From: Paracoccaceae bacterium
GTDB taxonomy: Bacteria > Pseudomonadota > Alphaproteobacteria > Rhodobacterales > Rhodobacteraceae
Direction of reading: 5' to 3'
Length of the DNA stretch: 64,000 nt
NCBI GenBank assembly: GCA_027013095.1
Contig: JALUYI010000052.1
Coordinates: 83,150-147,149, forward strand
The notes under the pieces are model-generated. The model saw nothing but the letters and a program-made list of their open reading frames with translations. It was not told the DNA's origin and ran no database searches. Position 1 is the stretch's first letter. Every line of letters begins with the position of its first letter. A program made the position numbers and the translations under genes. Below are positions 27,361 through 35,549 of the stretch, piece by piece.

Positions 27361-28805
27361 TGACTCCGCGGTTCAAATATTTCGTTGTTTATGCCGCGAT
27401 GCGGACCGGCTCGAATTTTCTTGAGGCGAATATCAACCGCTTTGACGATCTGAAAAGCTATGGCGAGTTGTTTAACCCCTATTTTATCGGTGGTGCCAAA
27501 AAGGACAGCCTGCTGGGGCTGACCATGAAAGAGCGCAACAAGGATCCGTTCCGTCTGATTGAGGCGATAAAAAAAGACGCGGGTGACGCAATGCCGGGGT
27601 TTCGGTTCTTTCATGACCACGATCCGCGTATCCTGCAGGCGACGCTGGCGGACGCGGATTGTGGTAAGGTCATTCTGATTCGAAATCCGCTGGAATGTTA
27701 TGTTTCGCGCAAGATCGCCGCCCAGACCGGCCAGTGGCGGTTGACTAACCTCAAGCATGAAACAACGGCAAAGATCGTCTTTGATGCCAGAGAGTTCGAG
27801 GAATATCTAAGCGATGTTCAGGATTTTCAACAACTTTTGCTGGCGGGGCTGCAGGCAACCGGACAGACCGCATTTTATATTAATTACGAAGACCTTCATA
27901 CGCTTGAGGTGCTGAACGGCTTGGGGAAATACCTTGGCTCGGCACATCGGTTGGAAGCGCTGGATACCAAGGTCAAGAAACAGAATCCAGCGGCGCTGGA
28001 AAGCAAGGTGGCGAATTTTGCCGAGATGAAAGAGGCGCTTGGCGAGATGGATTTCATGAACCTCTCGCGCACCCCGGATATGGAACCGCGGCGCGGCGCG
28101 GGGGTGCCGGGATATCTGGCCGGGCAGAAAACCCCGCTGTTGTTTCTGCCTGTTCGGGGCACTGGCAAAGCGCGCGTACAAGACTGGCTGGCGCGCCACG
28201 AAGCCCGGTTGCAGGGCCAGATTGACGTCGGGTTGAACCAGAAAACCCTACGCGCCTGGCGCGAGGCTCACCCCGGATTCCACAGCCTGACCGTCGTTCG
28301 CCATCCCGTTTTACGCGTATATTTCACCTTTTGCGAATATATTCTGTCCCGCAAACACGGGGCCTATCGCGACCTGCGCGAGGCGATTATCCGAAATTTT
28401 CAGGTTCACATCCCGAAAAAGGGCGCCGAGGCGCCGGGCTATGATCTGGACAGTCACAGGGCAGCGTTTCTGGCGTTCCTGAAATTTGTCAAGGCAAATC
28501 TGTCCCGGCAGACCACACTCAGGATCGACCCGGCCTGGGCCAGTCAGACGGCGATCATTCGCGGTATCAGCAACGTGGTTCTGCCACGTCATATCCTGCG
28601 CGAGGACAATCTGGCACAGGGCTTGGCTGTGATTGAGACGTTGTGCGGACTGGAGTCGGTCAATCTTGGCCCGCCCCCGGCTGAGGATTGTCCCTATGGT
28701 TTGCAGGATATTTACGACGCTCAGGTCGAATCGCGCGCGCGCGAGATTTATGCGCAGGATTACCTGAACTTTGGCTTTGGCGACTGGTCAGATCACGACA
28801 TTTGA
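27357..28805 (+). CDS. tandem two-domain sulfotransferase-like protein
   Basis: The 482-residue product looks like two sulfotransferase-fold units in a row. Unit 1 (about 1-250) has a PAPS 5'-phosphosulfate loop AAMRTGSN at 13-20 and a 3'-phosphate motif LIRNPLECYVSRKIA at 107-121, of the Stf0/nodulation type. Unit 2 (about 258-482) has a degenerate loop LPVRGTGKARVQ at 264-275, without the usual Pro-Lys-x-Gly lysine. It keeps a clear 3'-phosphate motif TVVRHPVLRVYFTF at 312-325 and a typical C-terminus IYAQDYLNFGF. It would use PAPS and release PAP, the CysQ substrate. It is coupled to the branching transferase and ends the cluster. The start may be the ATG at 27357 or 27360. Confidence 0.78.
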   Translation: MMTPRFKYFVVYAAMRTGSNFLEANINRFDDLKSYGELFNPYFIGGAKKDSLLGLTMKERNKDPFRLIEAIKKDAGDAMPGFRFFHDHDPRILQATLADADCGKVILIRNPLECYVSRKIAAQTGQWRLTNLKHETTAKIVFDAREFEEYLSDVQDFQQLLLAGLQATGQTAFYINYEDLHTLEVLNGLGKYLGSAHRLEALDTKVKKQNPAALESKVANFAEMKEALGEMDFMNLSRTPDMEPRRGAGVPGYLAGQKTPLLFLPVRGTGKARVQDWLARHEARLQGQIDVGLNQKTLRAWREAHPGFHSLTVVRHPVLRVYFTFCEYILSRKHGAYRDLREAIIRNFQVHIPKKGAEAPGYDLDSHRAAFLAFLKFVKANLSRQTTLRIDPAWASQTAIIRGISNVVLPRHILREDNLAQGLAVIETLCGLESVNLGPPPAEDCPYGLQDIYDAQVESRAREIYAQDYLNFGFGDWSDHDI

Positions 28806-28835
28806 GTTACTTGCCCGGATTGATGAACCCCGACC

Positions 28836-29300
28836 CTAGGCGGCCCGGGTTGCCGCGCTTTCGGTCAGGATGGCAAACAGGGTGGCCTCGTCATCGTTGG
28901 CGCGCAGTTTTGAGCGTGTCGCCGGGGCTCGCAAGAGGCGTGAGACGCAGGCCAGCGCTTTGAGATGTTCCACCCCCGAGTTGGTCGGGGCAAACAGCGC
29001 AAACACCAGATCGACCGGCTGGCGGTCCACCGAATCATAGTCCAGCGGTTTTTCCAGACGAAAGAACACCCCGGCGATCCGGTCCAGATCTTCGAGGCGA
29101 GCATGCGGTATGGCGACGCCTTCGCCAACACCCGTCGGGCCTAGGCTTTCGCGGGCCTGAAGCGCATCAAATGCGGCGTCCTGATCAAACCCGTAAAGCT
29201 GGGCAGCGCGTGCAGCGATGTCCTGAAGGACGCGTTTCTTGCTGGCGGGCTTGCCGACAAAGCGGACGGCCTCGGGCGAGAGGATGTTGGAAAGTTCCAT
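28836..29300 (-). CDS. ptsN: PTS IIA-like nitrogen regulatory protein PtsN (EIIA-Ntr)
   Basis: EIIA-Ntr receives phosphate from NPr/EI-Ntr and controls potassium, carbon/nitrogen and envelope functions by protein contact. The 154-residue product has the PTS_EIIA type 2 fold, with the phosphorylation site His66 in GEGVAIPHARLE, and DLVFALFAPTNSGVEHLKAL. It is the last gene of the operon that carries lptB, rpoN and hpf, an arrangement conserved across proteobacteria. It converges on the sulfotransferase gene with a 30-base gap. Confidence 0.96.
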   Translation of the reverse strand: MELSNILSPEAVRFVGKPASKKRVLQDIAARAAQLYGFDQDAAFDALQARESLGPTGVGEGVAIPHARLEDLDRIAGVFFRLEKPLDYDSVDRQPVDLVFALFAPTNSGVEHLKALACVSRLLRAPATRSKLRANDDEATLFAILTESAATRAA

Positions 29301-29365
29301 GCGTGCGTCTGCTTTTCCTTGGGGCTCCGGGTTTCCCCGGAGCTGGTCTCTTTTTTCTGTCGGCC

Positions 29366-29944
29366 TCAGCCGCTGTTGCTTGGATCAATCCAGCCGATGT
29401 TGCCATCGTCGCGTCGGTATACCACATTCAGGTTGCCGCCGCGCTCATTTTTGAACACCAATACCGGCGCACCGTTCAGTTCCATCTGCATCACCGCTTC
29501 GCCGACGCTGAGCGAATTGATTCGCGTCTCCATTTCGGCGACGATGATGGGTTGTAATGTTTCCGGCTCGGGCTGATCCTCTTCATCCTTTGATCCGGCG
29601 AGGATATAGGACGAAGCCATCAGAGATTCAACCGGCGATTCCCGGTCCCGGTAATGGTCTTTCAGCCGCCGTTTATAGCGCCGCAGTTGTTTGTCGATCT
29701 TTTCGCCGCATTTGTCGAAGGCCTCGTAAACGTCAAAGGCCCGCGCCTTGGCCTGAGTCGTCAAGCCGCTGGACAGGTGGACCGTCGCCTCGCAGACGAA
29801 TTCTCCGGCGTCCTTGGAGAAGATAACAGTGCCGTCGGTCGGACGCCCGGCGTATTTTTCGATGATGCTGCCCAGTTCGGTTTGAACATGGCTGCTGAGG
29901 GCGCTGCCGATATCGATTTGCTTGCCACTAACCTGATAGCGCAT
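29366..29944 (-). CDS. hpf: ribosome hibernation-promoting factor (long form)
   Basis: HPF binds the 30S decoding centre and, in the long form, dimerises ribosomes into 100S particles in stationary phase. The start is the ATG at 29944, preceded by AAGGAGAG; the 192-residue length indicates the long form. The S30AE domain covers about 1-105 (MRYQVSGKQIDIGSALSSHV and later AFDVYEAFDKCGEKIDKQLRRY). A linker leads to the C-terminal S30AE_C domain (about 130-190, with INSLSVGEAVMQMELNGAPVLVF and NVVYRRDDGNIGWIDP). It lies between rpoN and ptsN. The 99-base gap to rpoN contains a GGGCCG-CT-CGGCCC inverted repeat at 29976-29989. Confidence 0.95.
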   Translation of the reverse strand: MRYQVSGKQIDIGSALSSHVQTELGSIIEKYAGRPTDGTVIFSKDAGEFVCEATVHLSSGLTTQAKARAFDVYEAFDKCGEKIDKQLRRYKRRLKDHYRDRESPVESLMASSYILAGSKDEEDQPEPETLQPIIVAEMETRINSLSVGEAVMQMELNGAPVLVFKNERGGNLNVVYRRDDGNIGWIDPSNSG

Positions 29945-30043
29945 TTTATCTCTCCTTCTTGTAATGGGGATTTTTGGGCCGCTCGGCCCGGCATGCCAGA
30001 GGATTTTTCCGGGGTAATTCCAGATTTCCACGGGGCTTGGGCA

Positions 30044-31324
30044 TCAAAGAAACCGCTTTGATTTTCGTCGTTCTGTGGATGACGGAATCTTCAGGCATTG
30101 TCTGTATTTGGCTACAGTCCGACGGGCGATGTCAACACCGCTTTGCCGAAGAATGGCAGAGATTTCGGCGTCTGACAGGATTTTGTCCCGCACTTCGGTG
30201 GCGATCAACTGGGCGATCTGCTGCTTTATGCCATGCGATGAGGTTTTTTTCCGGCCGTCGGAAAGGGGAACCGAAGTGGGAAAGAAAAACCCCAACGGAT
30301 AGACGCCTTGCGCACATTCCAGCGACTTATTCGAGATCGCCCGGCTGACGGTCGAGGGGTGCAAATTCAGTCGGGAGGCCAGTTGGCGTCGGGTCAGCGG
30401 TATCAGGGCGGATTCGGGGTCGAGGAAAAACCGGGCCTGGATTTCAACGATGGCCGTTGCCGCCCGCAGAATGGTTCTGGAGCGCTGTTCGAGCGCGCGG
30501 ATCAGGGCCTGAGCGCGGCTTTTTTGGGCTAGAAACGCCGCTGATGTCGTCTTGTTGACCTGTGATATCAAGCTGTTGTCCAGTTTCAGCGAAAAAGCGG
30601 CCGAGCCGATCAGGGCGACCTCAAGCGAGCCATCCTGTTTTTTCGTGACTGAAATATCGGGCCGCCGAAAATTGACGTCCTTTTGCCCAACCCCGGCGGC
30701 GGGGTTGGCGGTCAGGCTGTGCAGCAGGTCGGCGAGTTTCAGGATCTCGTCCCGGGGTTGGCCGGATAGCTTGGCGAGGGTGTCCCAGTCACGCGCCGCA
30801 AACAGCGGCAAATGTTCGGTGATCAGCTGGCGGGTGGCCAAAGGCTGGTTCATGTCCCGCAACTGCAGGCCAAGGCACTCGGCAAGGTTGCGGGCGCCGA
30901 TTCCCGGCGGATCGCAGGATTGCAACAGGACAATCGCGGCGTTCACCGTGGGCAGCGAAAGGCCGTGGTTTTGGGCTATGGCCTCGGGGCTGTCCTGAAT
31001 ATAGCCGCGCTCATCCAGATCATGCGCCAGATAGGTGGCAAGGGCGCGAATCGGGGCGGGCGCGGTTTCCAGCGCGATCTGCCTCGACAGGTAATCCGCC
31101 AGCGATACCGTTTCGGCAACGGTCTCCAGCGCAAAGTCATAGTCATTTGCCGCCCGACTGGTGGTCGGCTGGGCCAGCAGCATCGGGTTTTCGGCCAGTT
31201 CGGTCTTGACGAGTGTTTCCAGTTCAAGCGCCGGCATTTGCAGGATCGTCAGGGACTGGCGCAATCCCGGTGTCAGGGTCAGGCGCTGGGTCTGGCTGAG
31301 CCTGAGGCCGGGTTTCAGGGCCAT
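30044..31324 (-). CDS. rpoN: RNA polymerase sigma-54 factor RpoN
   Basis: Sigma-54 directs polymerase to -24/-12 promoters that need AAA+ activators, typically nitrogen and motility genes. The 426-residue protein has region I at the N-terminus (MALKPGLRLSQTQRLTLTPG, Gln/Leu-rich, then LQMPALELETLV), the core-binding domain (SCDPPGIGARNLAECL), the HTH (LNLHPSTVSRAISNKSLE) and the RpoN box ARRTVAKYR at 400-408 near the C-terminus. It is shorter than the 477-residue E. coli protein; the acidic region II is reduced, as in many alphaproteobacteria. It is co-transcribed after lptB. Whether this genome has further rpoN copies cannot be seen here. Confidence 0.95.
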   Translation of the reverse strand: MALKPGLRLSQTQRLTLTPGLRQSLTILQMPALELETLVKTELAENPMLLAQPTTSRAANDYDFALETVAETVSLADYLSRQIALETAPAPIRALATYLAHDLDERGYIQDSPEAIAQNHGLSLPTVNAAIVLLQSCDPPGIGARNLAECLGLQLRDMNQPLATRQLITEHLPLFAARDWDTLAKLSGQPRDEILKLADLLHSLTANPAAGVGQKDVNFRRPDISVTKKQDGSLEVALIGSAAFSLKLDNSLISQVNKTTSAAFLAQKSRAQALIRALEQRSRTILRAATAIVEIQARFFLDPESALIPLTRRQLASRLNLHPSTVSRAISNKSLECAQGVYPLGFFFPTSVPLSDGRKKTSSHGIKQQIAQLIATEVRDKILSDAEISAILRQSGVDIARRTVAKYRQCLKIPSSTERRKSKRFL

Positions 31325-31348
31325 GTCGCGGCTCCTTTTCGTGATGGC

Positions 31349-32122
31349 CTAATGAATCTGAAAGTTCTGGCCAAGATAGACGCGCCGCACATTTTCGTCC
31401 TGAACGACCTCGCTGGCGGTGCCGCTCATCAGAACGTGACCGTCGTGCAGGATATAGGCGCGCTCAACAATGCCGAGGGTTTCGCGCACGTTGTGGTCGG
31501 TGATCAGAACGCCGATCCCGCGGTTCTTGAGCTGTGAAACAAGTTTACGGATATCGGCAACGGCGATGGGGTCGACGCCGGCAAAGGGTTCATCCAGCAA
31601 CATGTATTTGGGATCGCTGGCCAAACAGCGGGCGATTTCGACCCGGCGCCGCTCACCCCCGGACAGCGACAGCGCGGGCGAGTGGCGCAGATGCTCGATC
31701 GAGAATTCACCCAACAGTTCCTCGAGGCGCTCATGGCGGCGGATGCGGCTTTTTTCGCGCAGTTCCAGAACCGCCGCGATGTTGTTTTCAACCGTCATTG
31801 CGCGAAAGATCGAGGCCTCTTGCGGCAGATAACCGATGCCCAGACGCGCCCGGCGATACATGGGCAGATGGGTTACGTCGCGCCCATCGACCATGACCGA
31901 GCCGGTTTCCGGGGCAATCAGCCCGGCAATGGCATAGAAACAGGTGGTTTTTCCCGCCCCGTTGGGGCCGAGAAGGGCAACGACCTCACCCTGATGCAAC
32001 TCGATCGAGACATCATGGATGACGCGCCGTTTCTTGTAGCTTTTGCCAAGGTTTTTCACCACGAGGCCACCTGTGCCGGGCATGACCTGAAAAGACGCGG
32101 TATCGGAATCCGGCGGTGTCAT
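31349..32122 (-). CDS. lptB: LPS export ABC transporter ATP-binding protein LptB
   Basis: LptB is the ATPase of the LptB2FGC complex that extracts LPS from the inner membrane. The 257-residue product shows Walker [15 protein letters not shown], the ABC signature [15 protein letters not shown], Walker [14 protein letters not shown] and the switch [11 protein letters not shown], all characteristic of LptB. About 15 residues precede the core domain. The start codon overlaps the lptA stop (ATGA). LptF and LptG are not in the window, as is usual. Confidence 0.97.
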   Translation of the reverse strand: MTPPDSDTASFQVMPGTGGLVVKNLGKSYKKRRVIHDVSIELHQGEVVALLGPNGAGKTTCFYAIAGLIAPETGSVMVDGRDVTHLPMYRRARLGIGYLPQEASIFRAMTVENNIAAVLELREKSRIRRHERLEELLGEFSIEHLRHSPALSLSGGERRRVEIARCLASDPKYMLLDEPFAGVDPIAVADIRKLVSQLKNRGIGVLITDHNVRETLGIVERAYILHDGHVLMSGTASEVVQDENVRRVYLGQNFQIH

Positions 32123-32631
32123 TTTGAGCCGCCGGCCTTGAAGATCGTCTTGACGCGCCCGAGGATTCTGGCCGAGCCGGATTTGAGGTCGATCAGCATT
32201 TTTTGTCCAGACAGGGCGTTTTGCCCCTGCGTCAGCAGGACATTGCCGATCAGGGTGATGTTGGCTTTCTTGATCGAATAGATCGCTTTTTCGGCCTCGG
32301 CTGCCTCGGCACCGCTGACCAGCGTGACATGACCGGTGGCAAACATGCGGGCGATCTTGCCGGTTTTCTGGTCCTGTTTTGAATCGTATTCCACCACCAT
32401 CTTGTCGGCGGTCAGGCGCATCTCGGCCTGTCCGGCAACCACGTTGCCTACGAACTCGGCCTGGCCTTCGTTCTGGCTGACCGAAAAGCTGTCGGCAGTG
32501 ATCTCGATCGGTTTGGTCGAATCGTGATGCGTAATTCCGAACGGAACCGATGTGCCCTGCGCCAGCACGGCCCCGGAAAAAATGGCCATAAGGACAAGTG
32601 CGCCTGCAAAGCTGTTGGAAAATAACTTCAT
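32119..32631 (-). CDS. lptA: LPS transport periplasmic protein LptA
   Basis: LptA forms the periplasmic beta-jellyroll bridge carrying LPS from LptC to LptD. The 170-residue product has a signal peptide ([20 protein letters not shown], cleavage probably after AVLAQ). It then has an OstA-type domain with repeated beta strands, for example [37 protein letters not shown] and [12 protein letters not shown]. The C-terminus is basic. It is 16 bases after lptC and overlaps lptB. Confidence 0.93.
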   Translation of the reverse strand: MKLFSNSFAGALVLMAIFSGAVLAQGTSVPFGITHHDSTKPIEITADSFSVSQNEGQAEFVGNVVAGQAEMRLTADKMVVEYDSKQDQKTGKIARMFATGHVTLVSGAEAAEAEKAIYSIKKANITLIGNVLLTQGQNALSGQKMLIDLKSGSARILGRVKTIFKAGGSK

Positions 32632-32647
32632 TTTGATCCGTCCGCGG

Positions 32648-33265
32648 TTACTTGTTGGGGTTATATACCAGCTTTACCCCTTGTTTGAACACCAGAAGAT
32701 AGCCTTTGGTTTTTTTGCCCTTATCGGCAGGTTCGGCGGTCAGGTGCAGATTGCCGGCGGTGATCGTTCCCAGCGGGCCGGTGGCGATGATCTTGCCGTC
32801 GCTCTGAACGTCTACCTTGTCCAGAACAAAGCGCATGCCGCGGGTTTTAACCGTGTAGCCGCCCGACGTCGCCAGTGTTATGCCGCCAGACAGCACCGCG
32901 ATGCGCCGGAGCGAATCGACCATGCCTGCCTTTGCGTGCACCTGAATCGTTCCACCGTTTGGCAGCTCGATATGGGCCGACAGGCGGGTTGCGTCAAAGG
33001 CGCCGTTCGCGCGTGGGCTGGCCTCTTTTGCCGACAGGACGATCGCCGCGCCCGAGGGGGTCATTCCGGCGACACGCGGGCCGGTGATCTGCTCTTTTGA
33101 GCCAAATTCAGCTTGGGTGCCGTTGATCAGGCGCACCCCTTGTCCGATGTCGCGGGTTTTGGAAAACAGAAACAGCGAGCTGAGAATTGCCAAGCCGGCC
33201 AGTGGCAGGATAATCTTGGCCCAGGCAACGAAACGCGAGTAGAGGTTTTCGTAGCGCGCGGCCAT
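32648..33265 (-). CDS. lptC: LPS export periplasmic/membrane protein LptC
   Basis: LptC is a bitopic inner-membrane protein that receives LPS from LptBFG and passes it to LptA. The 205-residue product has a short cytoplasmic N-terminus (MAARYENLYSRFVAWAK) and one membrane span (about 18-38, IILPLAGLAILSSLFLF). A periplasmic LptC-like beta domain follows, with GVRLINGTQAEFGSKEQITG and VLSGGITLATSGGY. The ATG at 33265 shares one base with the kdsD stop; an upstream in-frame ATG (33289) lies inside kdsD. LptC sequences vary, but context makes the call firm. Confidence 0.92.
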   Translation of the reverse strand: MAARYENLYSRFVAWAKIILPLAGLAILSSLFLFSKTRDIGQGVRLINGTQAEFGSKEQITGPRVAGMTPSGAAIVLSAKEASPRANGAFDATRLSAHIELPNGGTIQVHAKAGMVDSLRRIAVLSGGITLATSGGYTVKTRGMRFVLDKVDVQSDGKIIATGPLGTITAGNLHLTAEPADKGKKTKGYLLVFKQGVKLVYNPNK

Positions 33266-34236
33266 CACCCCACCCCGGCGCGCAGGCAATCGTGGATATG
33301 GAGGATGCCGCAGGGGGTATCTAGGCCCTGTTCGCGCACGAATAAGGTGGTGATCTTGCGCTGGTTCATGGTGGCCAGCGCCTCTTCGGCCAGACTGTCT
33401 GGGGCCACGGTTTGCGGATTTTTGGTCATGACCTCGCGGGCGCTACACTGCATCAGCCCGTCAAGGTGACGCCTGAGGTCGCCATCGGTGATAATTCCGA
33501 CCAGATTGCCGTTATCGATCACACCGGCGACGCCGAAACCTTTTTGGCTGATGACCAAAAGGGCCTCACCCATCGGCGTATCGGGTTTGACCAGCGGCAT
33601 GGCCGCCCCGGCGTGCATGAGGTCGGCAACCTTTGAGAGGCGCGCCCCCAGCTTGCCGCCGGGGTGAAACTGGCGAAAGTTTTCGGGGGTAAAATCGCGC
33701 CGCTCCATCAGGGCAATGGCCAGCGCGTCGCCGAGCGCCAGCGTCATTGTCGTTGATGTCGTCGGAACGATGCCGGAATCGCAGGCCTCGGGGGCGTCGG
33801 GCAGGAGCAGCGCGATATCGGATTGGCGTAACAATGTGCTGTTCTTTTTGCCGGCAACCCCGACCATCGGGATTTGAAACCGGCGGGTATAGGCGATGAT
33901 GTCGGCCAGTTCGGGGGTCTCACCCGAGTTTGACAGAACCAGCGTCACGTCTCCGGCGGCCATCATGCCAAGGTCACCGTGACTGGCTTCGGCGGGGTGG
34001 ACGAAATGCGCCGGTGTGCCGGTCGAGGCCAGAGTTGCGGCGATCTTGCGGGCAATATGACCCGATTTTCCCATGCCGCTGACGATCACGCGGCCCTTGG
34101 CGCCCAGCAACAGATCGACCGCGGCGGCAAAGGAGTCGTCAAGCGAGTCCGCCAGAAGGCCCAGCGCGGCAGCCTCTTGGGCGATCACGTGGCGCCCGAC
34201 GCTGAGGGTGTCTTGTTTGTCGGCGGTTTCGGTCAT
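33265..34236 (-). CDS. kdsD: arabinose-5-phosphate isomerase KdsD (KpsF/GutQ family)
   Basis: The enzyme converts ribulose 5-phosphate to arabinose 5-phosphate, the first committed step to Kdo. The 323-residue product has an N-terminal SIS domain (VIVSGMGKSGHIARKIAATL with TPAHFVHPAEASHGDLG and LSNSGETPELADI), the linker ENFRQFHPGGKLGARL, and two C-terminal CBS domains (KVADLMHAGAAMP and the region containing TDGDLRRHLDG). It sits between rnd and lptC, the conserved position for the LPS-linked isomerase. kdsB, a later step of the pathway, is 13 kb away. Confidence 0.95.
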   Translation of the reverse strand: MTETADKQDTLSVGRHVIAQEAAALGLLADSLDDSFAAAVDLLLGAKGRVIVSGMGKSGHIARKIAATLASTGTPAHFVHPAEASHGDLGMMAAGDVTLVLSNSGETPELADIIAYTRRFQIPMVGVAGKKNSTLLRQSDIALLLPDAPEACDSGIVPTTSTTMTLALGDALAIALMERRDFTPENFRQFHPGGKLGARLSKVADLMHAGAAMPLVKPDTPMGEALLVISQKGFGVAGVIDNGNLVGIITDGDLRRHLDGLMQCSAREVMTKNPQTVAPDSLAEEALATMNQRKITTLFVREQGLDTPCGILHIHDCLRAGVG

Positions 34237-34245
34237 GTCCGGCCT

Positions 34246-34857
34246 TTAATGGGCAAAAATATCGGTTTCGGGCCAGCCTTGCAGGTCCAGCTCGGCGCGG
34301 TGCGGAAGAAAATCAAAACAGGCATTGGCCAGATCGGTGCGTCCTTCGCGGGCCAGCATCTTGTCCAGCACCGTTTTCAGGCGATGGAGATACAGTACGT
34401 CCGATGCCGCATAGGCAATCTGCGCATCGCTCAGCACATCTGCACCCCAGTCTGAACTTTGTTGCTGTTTGGAAATATCCACGGCCAGTAACTCTTGCAG
34501 CAGATTTTTCAGCCCGTGCCGGTCGGTGTAGGTGCGCACCAGCTTTGAGGCGATCTTGGTGCAATAGACCGGCGCGGCCAAAACCCCGAAACGGTGCTTC
34601 ATTACGGCGATGTCAAAGCGGCCGAAATGGAACAGTTTCAGGACCTTGGGATCGGCCAGAAGGCGGGTCAGATTGGGGGCCGTTGTCTGGGATTGGGCGA
34701 TTTGCACCACATGGCCGTCGCCGTCGCCCGAGGACAGCTGCACCACGCACAGGCGATCACGGTGCGGATGCAGCCCCATGGTTTCGCAATCAATGGCCAC
34801 CACCGGCCCAAGGTCCAGATCATCGGGTAAGTCGCCGTGGTAAAGATGGTTGGCCAT
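34246..34857 (-). CDS. rnd: ribonuclease D-type 3'-5' exonuclease, short form
   Basis: RNase D enzymes trim tRNA and other RNA 3' ends. The 203-residue product, from the ATG at 34857, contains only the DEDD exonuclease domain: motif I VVAIDCETMGL, motif II LFHFGRFDIAVM and motif III IAYAASDVLYL with the tyrosine of the DEDDy class. The C-terminal HRDC domains of the 375-residue E. coli RNase D are absent, as in many alphaproteobacteria. It heads the operon towards kdsD (nine-base gap). In-frame extension upstream to 34926 lacks a supporting start. Confidence 0.9.
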   Translation of the reverse strand: MANHLYHGDLPDDLDLGPVVAIDCETMGLHPHRDRLCVVQLSSGDGDGHVVQIAQSQTTAPNLTRLLADPKVLKLFHFGRFDIAVMKHRFGVLAAPVYCTKIASKLVRTYTDRHGLKNLLQELLAVDISKQQQSSDWGADVLSDAQIAYAASDVLYLHRLKTVLDKMLAREGRTDLANACFDFLPHRAELDLQGWPETDIFAH

Positions 34858-34977
34858 GGGCCGGCACTCCTCGCTTTTTTGGTCTTTGCGGTTGCGGGGC
34901 GTGGTCCGTGTCAGGGCGGCGCCCACCGTTTTTGCTGTCTTATAAGAGGGGCGGGAAAATTGCCACCGATAACCGGG

Positions 34978-35286
34978 CTATCCGTGGGCAAAGAGCCTTG
35001 AGTGCCGCTCGATCCGGCGCAGCTGGCTGGCAACGTCCCGCAGCTTCAGGGTTACCGGGTCAAGGGTCATCACCATCAGGCCGATGCGCTGGGCCGAGGT
35101 TGGCGTCGTGTAGGCGGACAATTGGGCGCGATAGGCGGCCTCGCCCATGTCGAACAGGATCAGGGCTTTCATCACCACAACCAGCAGGACGACCTTGTCA
35201 ACAGCCAGCCAAACCATCCGCGCGCGCAGGATCAGGCGCCAGATGGCGGCCAGTGATTCGCTGGATGATCCCGTCCTGTTCGTCAA
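34978..35286 (-). CDS. hypothetical small membrane protein
   Basis: I do not recognise this 102-residue product. It begins at a TTG preceded by AGGAG about nine bases upstream. One hydrophobic segment (about residues 24-46, RMVWLAVDKVVLLVVVMKAL) could span the membrane, and the C-terminal half is helical and charged (LRDVASQLRRIERHSRLF). It is 120 bases upstream of rnd on the same strand and divergent from the histidine kinase gene. If it is not a gene, bases 34858-35549 would be a 690-base stretch with nothing I can assign. The next 263 bases (35287-35549) show no clear promoter or RNA element. Confidence 0.4.
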   Translation of the reverse strand: MTNRTGSSSESLAAIWRLILRARMVWLAVDKVVLLVVVMKALILFDMGEAAYRAQLSAYTTPTSAQRIGLMVMTLDPVTLKLRDVASQLRRIERHSRLFAHG

Positions 35287-35549
35287 GGCGTGCGCTCCTG
35301 CTGCGGTATTGCGATCTCGTCCTCAGGAGGAGCATGGATTCAAGGCGCGATTGTGACCACGGATCGGCGCCGCAGATTTTCGGCCATGATCCGCCGGAAA
35401 TGCGTGTAACTGCCCGTTTGGTAACGGATAATAAGGGGATTTGCGCCATATTGTTGACGCGATTTTGTGTTTCTCTGCTTTCAGAACCCACAAGAGAATC
35501 ATGGGGCGTCGTCAATTGTAACAACTCGTTCAGGAATGGGCGCAGGATC

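Noticed and set aside
34404..35549. Upstream extension of the histidine kinase frame by 382 codons
   Set aside because: The extension overlaps rnd on the other strand, reads as Arg/Pro-rich low-quality sequence and precedes a normal N-terminal membrane span beginning at the ATG 35550.
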